The notes under the pieces are model-generated. The model did no database searches, was not told where the DNA came from, and saw only the letters and a program-made list of their open reading frames with translations. From a virus, in the IMG/VR virus record IMGVR_UViG_3300030333_006780, positions 1 through 28,949 of that record: a stretch of 28,949 nt of DNA. One strand, 5' to 3'. A program made the position numbers and the translations under genes. Shown piece by piece: positions 7,801-15,976 of the stretch; the stretch's first letter is position 1; the number at the start of each line of letters is the position of its first letter.

Positions 7801-10800
7801 AAGTTTGTGTAGCTGGGGAACATGAATATGTAAAAGCATATTGGAATAATTCTGGTGGAACAATTACTAATAATGCCGTTGGAACTGATGATTTAACAGA
7901 TAATACTTTAAGGATTCACCATACAGCACATTCTATGGAAATAGGAAATAATATTATTATAAGAAAATGGGGAGATACTCCCAATGAATGGGATGGTTCA
8001 GGTTTATGGATAGTTAAACTTATAGCGACTGATTATTTTGATTGTATAAGATATACTACTAAAGACCCTGACCCAGCAGAAGAAGGAATTATAGGAACTT
8101 CTAGTACTTCTTATAGTGCTCCTAATGTTACTGTGAATTGTGATGCAAGTCATAATTTATTAACAGGAGATAATGTTCTTATATTTGGAGGAACAGCTGA
8201 TGCAGATGTAAATACTACTCATAGTGTAACCGTAACAGATGCTGATACATACACTTTTTCTGATGCTGATTCATCAAGTATAGGGAATGATACTAACGTA
8301 GTAACTGTTAAAGAATTTAGAATAAACTATAGACCTTATCATTATTATGGATGTAAGGTTGGAGAGCCTTATATCTATAGAATATGGCCTGAAACTAGGA
8401 TTGATGAATCTTTAGCTGTAGATAATGAATTTCCAGCTGGATTAATAGAAAGAAGTCAACCTTTAAGTATTAGATTAAACTCTATTTGTACTTATTATGC
8501 TAAGGAATCTACAGACAATACCCCAGCTTTAAATGGTGGTAGAATATATGCATTAGGAGCTTATGGTACAAATTCAGGTGTTAATGAAGTTCTTGTAGTA
8601 GATGTTCAATTAAAATTTAATGAATGGAAGAAATTTACATTACCAGAATATGGTCCATCTACTTTAGCTTTCAAAGCTTATAAATGGAGTAATGAAAGAA
8701 CAGATGGGGATATAGAACTAAATAAAGGTGTATTTGGTGGTACTGCAGATGAGAGTACCCCCTCTATTAGATATGCGGGAACACCAACTGATATAATTGA
8801 AACAAAAGGAACTAAAGAAACTTTTGATAGCGATGTTGTTGAAGGTCAATGGCATGTAAATACTCCTTATGATTTTGATACTAGATTATGGGTTTTATGT
8901 AGTCCTGAAGGTGATAATAAATTTTCAGATGGAGATAGGTTTCTATTTTGTGGTCTTACTACTGAAGAAAACACAGCAGGAGGATATAGTATATATTTAG
9001 GCGACAGAACTCCTCCTACAACTTCTATTGTTAGTGACGAGTTTGATACAGGCAGAGGGAGTGAAGAATTTTTAGAAGGTGGGCCTGGGGCATCTCCGTG
9101 GTGGGATAATCCTTTATGGAACAGATATGCGGTTAGCGATTGGGAAGTTGGAGAAGAATATTTCGATGAGGATGGCAATCTTATTCCACCATCTACAATT
9201 ACTTATGAAAAATGGAAAGGAAAATATGGACCTACTGAGCTTGATGCAAAAGATATAGCAGACGCAGAAGCTACAGTCTGGGGTAGTTTGGAATTTGGAA
9301 GTGGAACTCAACTTGATTTAGAAAGCATGTTAAATCTTGGCGCTAATATTGGTTGGGATTGCGGACTATCGTCTGCAAGTGGCGATTTTTCAGCTATAGA
9401 GGGAGATAGAGTTGCTTTAGAAATACCTAGATTTGGTTTATTTGCTATGGCTGATAATGATGGTGATGGAGTAATTGATGGTACTGGAATACCCGTATGC
9501 AACAAGACAAGTCTTCCTAGTCAAATAACTACTGGAGGGACAGCTAAATGGATGGGTCCATATGGAGAAAAACATAGAAGGGTAACATCTCATTGTGTTG
9601 GCGTTATAGGAGGTTCTAATAAATCTTGGTGGAGAAGTTGGGGTAGAATATGTAAAGTTCCAGATGATGGAGAATATCATCCAGGCAATACTAATAAAAT
9701 AGCTAATTGGGGAGTATCTCCAGAAAATATTGAAAGTGGTGGTTGGAGTATGGATGCTCCTGAAAAAATAAATATGGATAAATTTATAGCCGTATGTCCA
9801 GATATACATTTTGGAGATATGCCTATGCCTCATAGCTTTGAAATAAATAATACTGGGAATGTACCTAGAAATTATACTGATACTGGCACAGGAAACTATA
9901 CAAAGGTAAAATTAAAAGCAACTCATTCTGAGCTTGGAATTAGTCAAGATACATCTTCATTACAAGCTGGAGACCCAATCTTTATAGCAGATTCATCTAC
10001 ACAAGCAGACCAATCTAATGCTAAGTATGGTAGTACTTATATAGTTAGAATATTATCTAATGATGAAATTCTTGTTCCAAGAGCTTTTGATGCAGATATA
10101 AATGATAAAATATTCTATGTTATGACTCCATATCTAAGAACAGTTAGTATGGTTTCTGCTTCAAGTGTTTATGGAACGAGAGGATGTTTGCCTGAGTTTG
10201 CTGGAGTAACTGGTTTTGATGGAGCTGGTGACCAGCATTATCATTGGGCTCACGATTTAAACGACCCTGCTAATGGAAATTGCTTTTGGGATAGAAAAAC
10301 AATAGCTAATGGAAATGATTTTTTATTAATGGGTCACGAAGAGAAAAAAGGTAAAGTAACTTATCCAGGCAATTTTGCAAAAACATTTTATCAGACTCCA
10401 ACTAGATGGGGTAGCGATGGAACTGGTAATTACAAAACAATACTTCCAGGAAGTATATTCAAATTATCAAGATTGAACTATAAAGCTGGTGTAATGATGA
10501 GACCTTTTGATATATCTGACAATACATTTCAAGATTTAGTTATTGGTAATGGAGTTAGCGTTGATATGCCTTGTTTTCCAGATGCAGTTCATAGATGGAA
10601 AGATGGAAGCAAAATACACTCTTCTATAGGAGATACAAGTGAAGATAATAAATTTTCAAGTAAATTATTTATAGCTTCTGATGTAGATGATGAAAGTTCA
10701 AAGCTATATATTATAGACCTTGATTTTCAATACCCTGGAGAAGGTTATTCAATGCCTTTAAGTTCAAGAACTTCTACTTTAGCAGAGGATTTAAATAATG

Positions 10801-13616
10801 GATTTCCAGAAGATGTTATGTTGGCTGGAACTATAAATGATTATACTCTAAATGAATATAATACTGGAGCAACTACTGATTACCCTTCAAGAGATATACA
10901 CCCTTCTGTAATTATACCTGGAAGACAAGAACTTCAGGGGGATATAATGACAAGTTCAGATACAGACAGATGGAACTTAATTACTGCAGTATCATCTCAT
11001 TGGAGAGATAAAAATGCGTTTACAGGTTTATGTATATCTATAATGGGGCAAAAAGGAACAATTCAAACAAGGCAAATAGTTTATAGCAATAGTCATCAAG
11101 CTGGAGGCTCTCCTGCTGCAACTGATGAAATTCAATTATTTTTACATGCTCCTCTTGGGAATGATGTTAGACAAAATAGCGAATATTGGATATGGTCTCC
11201 AGAACAAGTATGCACATCACCTGTTAGATTGTACAAACAAAAAGCATTACCTCACGGGTTAACACATCCTGATAGTACAACTAGCGCAAATGCTTTAGCT
11301 TGCAAATATGGTCCTTTTGGTACAATACCTGCTTATAGAGACAAGGAAGCTGCTAGACAAAGCAACTTAATAACATCAATGTCTGAGTCTGGTTATGTTG
11401 CTACTATAACATGTTTAAGGCCACATGGATTATCAACAAATGATGAGGTTGAAATAGTATCTAAATCTTCAGGGAGTATTAATTATGAAGATTATAATTA
11501 TCCTCAATCAGATTCATCTTACAATGGTATTTATAAAATAACTGTAACTGGAGCAAAGACATTTACATATACTCTTAATCCTGCATTAACATATACAAGT
11601 CCAAGTGTTAGTGGGGATTTTAATGCAGTAGCTGGGTGGAATGCACATGATTCATCAACCTCTGCAAGTAATCCTTTAAAAATAAGCTCAACTACGCCTA
11701 TAATTAAATCTATGTTTGGAGGATTAAATTTAAGGGCATTAAGGCATTATTCAGCACAAACAGCTGACCCTGCGATTGATGCTGGAGAAGGCGGTACTGG
11801 GGAAGCTAGAGTTGTTACTACAGCTGCTCATTTATTAGGAGATGGAGAACAAGTAACAATAGATGGCACTAGCTCAATTTATGATTCGACTTACTATACA
11901 AAAGATTCTACAGGTAGTCAATTTGATATAATGAGCACTGAGTCATCTGATGATGATGGTGATAGTGTAAAAATATATACAAATAAATGGGAATTACTTG
12001 TTGCAGAGACAACAGGAGATGGAAGAATCGGAATGGTATCAGCTGGAACTACAAGTTGGGATAAAGGAAATAGAGACGATAATATGATACGTTATGACTT
12101 CTTAACTGCTGATGAAGAAGATATATATTTGCAAGTTATAGAAGATAATTTAAATGCAGAGCCAGATTCAGTTGCAAATCAAGATGGCGACTATTTTATG
12201 GCTAATAATGAATATACATATAAAGTTTCATTTATATATGATGGGTATCAAGAAGGTCCTATAAGCTTAACTCAATGGAATTTTAAAAGTCAAAACTCAT
12301 ATTCAAGACTTAATCTTGTTATTAAATTATTGCAACATAGTTATAGGCTGAGCCATGTATGTGTATATAGAAGAGATTTTTCTGCTGATTCATTTAAGCT
12401 TGTTCAAGAAATTTCAACAAAATCTGGTTGGGTAAGAGACGGGGAAATTTATTCAAGAGCAATATCAGATGATGGGAGTCTTGGTGCTACTTATGAATCA
12501 AGAACATTAATGCCTGAGACATTAGATACAGTTAAAATAAAATACGGATTATCAGCAGAAATTGATGGATATTTATTTGTAGGAGATGTTTATCATAGTA
12601 GGGTTGACAATGCATCTAATCAAATATTTAGGTCAATGCCAGGACAGTTTAGCTTGTTTAATTATATATACGATTATCAAGTATTAAAATCTAGACCAAC
12701 TGCTTTAGCTAATTTTAATGGAAGATTATATGCTTTTGATAAGTCTAATATTTATAAAATAAATCCTCAAAGTTTAAGTATAGAAGACATATTTGAAGGA
12801 ATTGGATGTTTATCATCTGATAGTTTTACAGTAACTGAATTTGGTATGTTTTTCGCAGATAAGAATGGAGCTTATTTCCACAATGGTCAAACTCCAATAA
12901 AAATATCTGAGCAAATATATCAAAGTGGAGATTTGGATAATGATTTCTATGCTAATTTCCCTAATTCAACAGACAATATTAGAGATTTTTCATGGTTAAA
13001 TATAATGAACCAACCTAATCAAAGCTTGTATATCATTTATGATGCAAAATCTCATAGTGTTTTATTCTTTTTCGATTTTATTACAAAGAAAACTACAGAG
13101 TCTGTTGGAGTTGTATATGAGCAAACTTTAAAAAGAACTTATGCTTGGTCATATAATGTATCTAGAAAAAGATGGGATTTATGGGAGGTTTGTTCTGGTT
13201 CTTTAATTGGTAAACCATTCTTAGAGAAGAATGGAAAAGTATGTATAACTATTGATGATACTATACATGAATATAGAGGAGGCTCTTCAAAAAGAGATTA
13301 TACTTGGGTTAGTAAAAAACTTACAATGGGAGAAGATTCTATAATTAAAGTATTTAATAAAATTAAACTGAATGGAATAACAGAAGACTTAAATAAAGGC
13401 GGGAATTATATAGAGAGTGCTAATAGATTGTTGCTATTAACAAGTGAAGGTATTCCAACTTCTACATATTCTACACCATCACTTAGTTCTTCTTATCAAT
13501 CAGATTATAAATTAAGTGGAACAAAGAAAGGTAATTGGCTTCAAATTAAGCTTGATAGTATGACAGAACCTTTAGATTCTATAGGTATAGTATATAGAAG
13601 AAAGAGCACTAAGTAA
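4821..13616 (+). CDS. Giant tail protein: stabilization-like ends with inserted lectin-like modules
   Basis: 2931 aa, SD AAGGAG at 4811-4816. The N-terminus (FNVGTITGLSESDIPEDSPA, then LNID) resembles the start of phage stabilization/tail-tube-associated proteins. The C-terminal part (about 2400-2931) has the beta-propeller-like phrases GYLFVGD, NGRLYAFDKSNIYKI, FGMFFADKNGAYFHNG and a final SIGIVYRRKS, typical of the same group. Between them lie inserted modules. Residues 451-606 look like a CBM4_9-type jelly roll (NGDME, then GKTYKAEVYMRKGSG, then YIDDFSIKE). A second jelly roll appears split between about 367-440 and 720-860. Tail-type small domains occur at about 145-230 and 650-715, and an EF-hand-like loop DNDGDGVID at 1545-1553. 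Likely role: the tail hub/stabilizer carrying glycan-binding decorations. The module borders are by eye. Confidence 0.72.
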   Translation: MPRSLKEIKKFNVGTITGLSESDIPEDSPAFSLNIDSNKEAGILDAINTDKIVAAVGASLCRFQENVSWNSEELNTVDSATSNLSRVRISNVSIFKNKNEGTLKFVGTKGREENLQAFNIEPFLERVSLQTFQPAATIGVNDTFIPFATDSSEMSGSTGAFNDISGVKAGDYLSFSESGTNFYGRQNSEILQVTSVNVVENRIYIKRKCFGTLSQELNSSKEYEFYLNRITIGDSQSRTLAGTCFIGGWSRYSGNHINGNSSYISKFDTTNSRYAGRIDTSAASRTVNYSGKTITFNNMAEANDSPSHLRFYEGDIITVYENASTNNNGYRGKIIKKEGSTNVTLTLDTALPENEDESSNIVYLEANLLKNHTFQHAQSNGTQSPGASNQYKVNDWLHKACSWGASGSPSGGDPERTFNVYANQTSNKVSVVSSGGYWDEAQPRESNLGSELAVNGDMETFPTLGTTNDTFTDDSAQGDQQIVMVTSSDEANNGSKSAKCTLDGDTTGWVSYNRDDYVVGKTYKAEVYMRKGSGQAFTSFQMFAANALRTETLSGEILTPTETFKKASIIFRATHTTMMINMKFIGTDGHFSYIDDFSIKEYGDASALYYPFESNDKYLRITSEYKKTTLYLENDISTTSTYLDIKFVGTAANKNAPEILAKGDIISLESSTFDANTEYMRVVSIEDNVVRVVRKTFGTSPVAISASLSARIYKNRNHHITQDVESKYLKAGQRYKLTFYAKTSDANSSGAIALNINGGYFSSDGKWTPKSVNKQEGYISRKNDVSASETRWIPFVSLEKPDGDTIINDNGLDSYWRKFCLYFELPKDKLYTDLKLEVASRGKEGTSIDLDLFNLCEDTPVYAYREGLDKLSSIGKIDNKGNKDIIAYNSITNKLLALKSFSIDRDPYSQNREDFIEHSPFATKELNVSKNSLPMIPNNRELHVGFGGNESSTSPQWIGYTNRKIFGRDLTNVLYQDEDTVHTYDKITANSLSKVCVAGEHEYVKAYWNNSGGTITNNAVGTDDLTDNTLRIHHTAHSMEIGNNIIIRKWGDTPNEWDGSGLWIVKLIATDYFDCIRYTTKDPDPAEEGIIGTSSTSYSAPNVTVNCDASHNLLTGDNVLIFGGTADADVNTTHSVTVTDADTYTFSDADSSSIGNDTNVVTVKEFRINYRPYHYYGCKVGEPYIYRIWPETRIDESLAVDNEFPAGLIERSQPLSIRLNSICTYYAKESTDNTPALNGGRIYALGAYGTNSGVNEVLVVDVQLKFNEWKKFTLPEYGPSTLAFKAYKWSNERTDGDIELNKGVFGGTADESTPSIRYAGTPTDIIETKGTKETFDSDVVEGQWHVNTPYDFDTRLWVLCSPEGDNKFSDGDRFLFCGLTTEENTAGGYSIYLGDRTPPTTSIVSDEFDTGRGSEEFLEGGPGASPWWDNPLWNRYAVSDWEVGEEYFDEDGNLIPPSTITYEKWKGKYGPTELDAKDIADAEATVWGSLEFGSGTQLDLESMLNLGANIGWDCGLSSASGDFSAIEGDRVALEIPRFGLFAMADNDGDGVIDGTGIPVCNKTSLPSQITTGGTAKWMGPYGEKHRRVTSHCVGVIGGSNKSWWRSWGRICKVPDDGEYHPGNTNKIANWGVSPENIESGGWSMDAPEKINMDKFIAVCPDIHFGDMPMPHSFEINNTGNVPRNYTDTGTGNYTKVKLKATHSELGISQDTSSLQAGDPIFIADSSTQADQSNAKYGSTYIVRILSNDEILVPRAFDADINDKIFYVMTPYLRTVSMVSASSVYGTRGCLPEFAGVTGFDGAGDQHYHWAHDLNDPANGNCFWDRKTIANGNDFLLMGHEEKKGKVTYPGNFAKTFYQTPTRWGSDGTGNYKTILPGSIFKLSRLNYKAGVMMRPFDISDNTFQDLVIGNGVSVDMPCFPDAVHRWKDGSKIHSSIGDTSEDNKFSSKLFIASDVDDESSKLYIIDLDFQYPGEGYSMPLSSRTSTLAEDLNNGFPEDVMLAGTINDYTLNEYNTGATTDYPSRDIHPSVIIPGRQELQGDIMTSSDTDRWNLITAVSSHWRDKNAFTGLCISIMGQKGTIQTRQIVYSNSHQAGGSPAATDEIQLFLHAPLGNDVRQNSEYWIWSPEQVCTSPVRLYKQKALPHGLTHPDSTTSANALACKYGPFGTIPAYRDKEAARQSNLITSMSESGYVATITCLRPHGLSTNDEVEIVSKSSGSINYEDYNYPQSDSSYNGIYKITVTGAKTFTYTLNPALTYTSPSVSGDFNAVAGWNAHDSSTSASNPLKISSTTPIIKSMFGGLNLRALRHYSAQTADPAIDAGEGGTGEARVVTTAAHLLGDGEQVTIDGTSSIYDSTYYTKDSTGSQFDIMSTESSDDDGDSVKIYTNKWELLVAETTGDGRIGMVSAGTTSWDKGNRDDNMIRYDFLTADEEDIYLQVIEDNLNAEPDSVANQDGDYFMANNEYTYKVSFIYDGYQEGPISLTQWNFKSQNSYSRLNLVIKLLQHSYRLSHVCVYRRDFSADSFKLVQEISTKSGWVRDGEIYSRAISDDGSLGATYESRTLMPETLDTVKIKYGLSAEIDGYLFVGDVYHSRVDNASNQIFRSMPGQFSLFNYIYDYQVLKSRPTALANFNGRLYAFDKSNIYKINPQSLSIEDIFEGIGCLSSDSFTVTEFGMFFADKNGAYFHNGQTPIKISEQIYQSGDLDNDFYANFPNSTDNIRDFSWLNIMNQPNQSLYIIYDAKSHSVLFFFDFITKKTTESVGVVYEQTLKRTYAWSYNVSRKRWDLWEVCSGSLIGKPFLEKNGKVCITIDDTIHEYRGGSSKRDYTWVSKKLTMGEDSIIKVFNKIKLNGITEDLNKGGNYIESANRLLLLTSEGIPTSTYSTPSLSSSYQSDYKLSGTKKGNWLQIKLDSMTEPLDSIGIVYRRKSTK

Positions 13617-13617
13617 G

Positions 13618-14190
13618 ATGCCTTCTAATATAAAACTTGTAAACAAGATTACTTCATTCAAAGATGTTCAAACCTCTTTAAATGAGTTAGAGAAAATTTT
13701 AAGAAACTTTGAAAAAGTTATACTAACTCCAGCTGAGCTTGATGTCTTTGATAGAGAGGGAAAAACAGGTGAAACAAGAACGACTAAAAATATAGATGGT
13801 ACTTATTCTATACAATCTAGAACTAACAAAGGATGGGATTTTCCTTCATTAAAGCCTCATTATGATAGTGGTTGGACATCTGTAGCTAGTAATAATAATT
13901 ATACCTTTAAGCACTATTTAGGCTCTAAATTCATACTTTTACAAGTATATCTTAAAGATAGTAGTAATAATATATTTCTTATTGGAGCTGATAGTTACCA
14001 GTATTCAGGAGGCGATTATGAATCTGGTATATCTATTTTCATGAGAAGTGATAGTGAAATAAATATAGGTACTGGAAATGATGCAATCTTTATACATGAC
14101 AATACAGAATTAGGTAATAATCCAAGTTCTAATAAAATTACTGCTGGAGATTTAAGAATATTAGCTTGGAAAGTAGGAATCAGTAATTAA
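13618..14190 (+). CDS. Small tail fibre-like virion protein
   Basis: 190 aa, starting 1 nt after the giant tail gene. Residues 12-36 form a coiled coil (VQTSLNELEKILRNFEKV). They are followed by a DGTYSIQSRT segment common in phage fibres. A C-terminal beta domain begins Y82-D-S-G-W86 and ends LRILAWKVG. The YDSGW...LGS..ILLQVY...RILAWK layout is that of the small receptor-binding or lectin-like tips of many phage tail appendages. Likely role: a trimeric fibre or appendage protein attached to the preceding tail protein. No exact family is assigned. Confidence 0.6.
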   Translation: MPSNIKLVNKITSFKDVQTSLNELEKILRNFEKVILTPAELDVFDREGKTGETRTTKNIDGTYSIQSRTNKGWDFPSLKPHYDSGWTSVASNNNYTFKHYLGSKFILLQVYLKDSSNNIFLIGADSYQYSGGDYESGISIFMRSDSEINIGTGNDAIFIHDNTELGNNPSSNKITAGDLRILAWKVGISN

Positions 14191-14229
14191 ATACTTGGAT
14201 AAATTAATAAAGGAGTGTAAATTATACTA

Positions 14230-14940
14230 ATGATTTTAAACGATATATTTATATTAGACATGTCCATTATTCCTGTGGTTGGGGGTTTTGTAGGGGAAAT
14301 TCTTAAAGCTGCAATCCCTTCTTTATTAGGAAGTCTTTTTGGCTCAGAAGCTGGAGAAGAAGCTGCATCTGGGTATAATCCACAAATGGTAGATATGAAC
14401 CTAATTAAAGGTTATATGGCTCCTACTCGTAATCTTGTTGGCGAACAATTAGGATTAAGTAGACAATTAATGGACCCTGGTTCTGCTGTCAATCTATCGA
14501 TGAGAAATCTTTTATCTCAGAATGCTCAGCAACAAGGTCAAAATGTTGCTTCTAATGTAGGTAGGTTAGCGGCAATGAGAGGTATATCTCCTGGACAAGC
14601 TTCTATGCAGATGAATACAGCTGCAAATAATGCTATGGGTGGTGTTAATAACGCTTGGAGAAACATGATGCAAGAAAGATATGGACAAGGATTAGGTATT
14701 TTAGGTAATATGACAAATATATCTAAAGGATTAGATGAAAATATAGCTAATGCTTATGTATCAAATATTAATTCAGCTAATCAAGCTATGGCTGCTCAAA
14801 CTGAAGCTAAGGTATCAGGAGCTCTTGGTGGAATGCAATTAGGTCAGAGTCTATTTGATACTGTGGATTTAGGGGGAACTGAAGCGTGGTGGAACCCATT
14901 TTCTTGGGGAACAGGTCAAAACTTTTTTGGGAAAAAATAA
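14230..14940 (+). CDS. Probable internal virion/DNA-ejection protein (236 aa)
   Basis: 236 aa. A hydrophobic Gly-rich helix near the N-terminus (about 11-38, SIIPVVGGFVGEIL then IPSLLGSLFG) is followed by a long Gln/Asn/Ala/Met-rich helical region with QNAQQQGQNVASNVG and MQMNTAANNAMGG. The tail is W-rich (AWWNPFSWG). This low-complexity helical make-up and size match P22 gp7- or T7-like internal proteins ejected with DNA. AGGAG at 14211-14215 is 14 nt from ATG 14230, which is long; an in-frame ATG at 14260 gives a protein starting MSIIPVV but has no SD. The stop overlaps the next start (TAATG). Confidence 0.6.
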   Translation: MILNDIFILDMSIIPVVGGFVGEILKAAIPSLLGSLFGSEAGEEAASGYNPQMVDMNLIKGYMAPTRNLVGEQLGLSRQLMDPGSAVNLSMRNLLSQNAQQQGQNVASNVGRLAAMRGISPGQASMQMNTAANNAMGGVNNAWRNMMQERYGQGLGILGNMTNISKGLDENIANAYVSNINSANQAMAAQTEAKVSGALGGMQLGQSLFDTVDLGGTEAWWNPFSWGTGQNFFGKK

Positions 14941-15968
14941 TGGCAATTAATTATCAACAATTACAATCATATCGTCCTAACCTAAACATAGGTTCAGCGC
15001 TTGCTAATATGGCATCTAATATGCCTGACCCAATGGACAATATACAATCTTCTTTACAATCAACTATTCAAAAAAAATTACAGCCTTTAATAGCATTATA
15101 TGGAACAAGTTTAAATGAATGGGGAAATCAAACTGTAACTCCTCCTAACGCTTTTGATGCTTACAATGAATGGAAATCAAATTTAAGTAAAAGAGAATTA
15201 GAACTTGCACAAAAAAATGGTATTAATGCATTAACATTTAAACAATTATTTGATGGTCAGCAATCTTTAATTTTAGACGCTCTTGGCAAAAAAATGAAGA
15301 CATATCAATTATCAACTAATGCAGATGATAGTGATATGAGAGGTTTATTATCTGGAAACAGTCAATTAAGAGGCTATTTAAATGCTAATATAGTAGACCC
15401 TGATGTAAATAATTGGTTAACACCTCAAAAGAATTGGGCGCAATCACTAGGCGGTGTTGTAAAAGCAGCATTACCAGGGTATATTGCGACAGGAGAGATG
15501 GATACTGGTCCTGAAGCTTTAAGTAAAATAGCTGGATATGCTGCTACTGGATATGCTGCTACGAAATATGGACCAGGATTAGTTTCTAAGGGTAAGAATT
15601 TCTTTGGCATAAAAGGTGCTAAAGAAGCTGTAAAAGGAGCTTCTGATATTGTATCAAAAACTACTGCTAAAGCTGGAGAACAACTTACTTTAGATTTTGG
15701 AGGAAAACCAACTAGGAATGAAATATTGAAGCGTTTATCTTCTAAATTAGGTAAAAGTAAGGCTTTAAGTATACTTAAAAAATTACCTAAAAACCCTTAT
15801 CTTATTTTAGCATCATTAGTTGGAATGGGATTATACAACTTAGTTAAAAGTAAAGATACTTATCAATCATCAGTTGCAAAAAATGTAGCTCAAACTGCTG
15901 ATTTATCTAATCCTACAGAATCGTTCAATAAACAAATGGCGGCATATAAAGCAAAATACGGCCTATAG
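14940..15968 (+). CDS. Probable internal virion protein with C-terminal membrane segment (342 aa)
   Basis: 342 aa from ATG 14940, which overlaps the previous stop as TAATG. An in-frame ATG at 14886 would add 18 residues but lies deep inside the upstream gene. The N-terminus is polar; the middle contains Ala/Gly-rich stretches (YAATGYAATKYG) and basic segments. A hydrophobic helix lies near the C-terminus (PYLILASLVGMGLYNLV). The position between a Gln-rich ejection-type protein and the giant polymerase protein suggests a head-interior or ejectosome component that can contact membranes. I recognise no named family. Confidence 0.55.
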   Translation: MAINYQQLQSYRPNLNIGSALANMASNMPDPMDNIQSSLQSTIQKKLQPLIALYGTSLNEWGNQTVTPPNAFDAYNEWKSNLSKRELELAQKNGINALTFKQLFDGQQSLILDALGKKMKTYQLSTNADDSDMRGLLSGNSQLRGYLNANIVDPDVNNWLTPQKNWAQSLGGVVKAALPGYIATGEMDTGPEALSKIAGYAATGYAATKYGPGLVSKGKNFFGIKGAKEAVKGASDIVSKTTAKAGEQLTLDFGGKPTRNEILKRLSSKLGKSKALSILKKLPKNPYLILASLVGMGLYNLVKSKDTYQSSVAKNVAQTADLSNPTESFNKQMAAYKAKYGL

Positions 15969-15971
15969 GAG
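15966..15971 (+). promoter_or_regulatory. SD for the giant polymerase gene, overlapping upstream stop
   Basis: TAGGAG, 5 nt before ATG 15977. Its TAG is the stop codon of the preceding gene. The same stop-embedded layout (TAGGAGTTT) occurs at 3958-3966 before the phosphoesterase gene, indicating translational coupling. Confidence 0.7.
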
Positions 15972-15976
15972 TTTAA

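Noticed and set aside
9438-9833. 131-aa minus-strand frame inside the giant tail gene
   Set aside because: Antisense shadow of a long continuous coding frame; no SD, no recognisable domain.
14886-14939. Upstream start for the 342-aa protein
   Set aside because: It would overlap the previous gene by 55 nt; ATG 14940 forms a standard TAATG junction.
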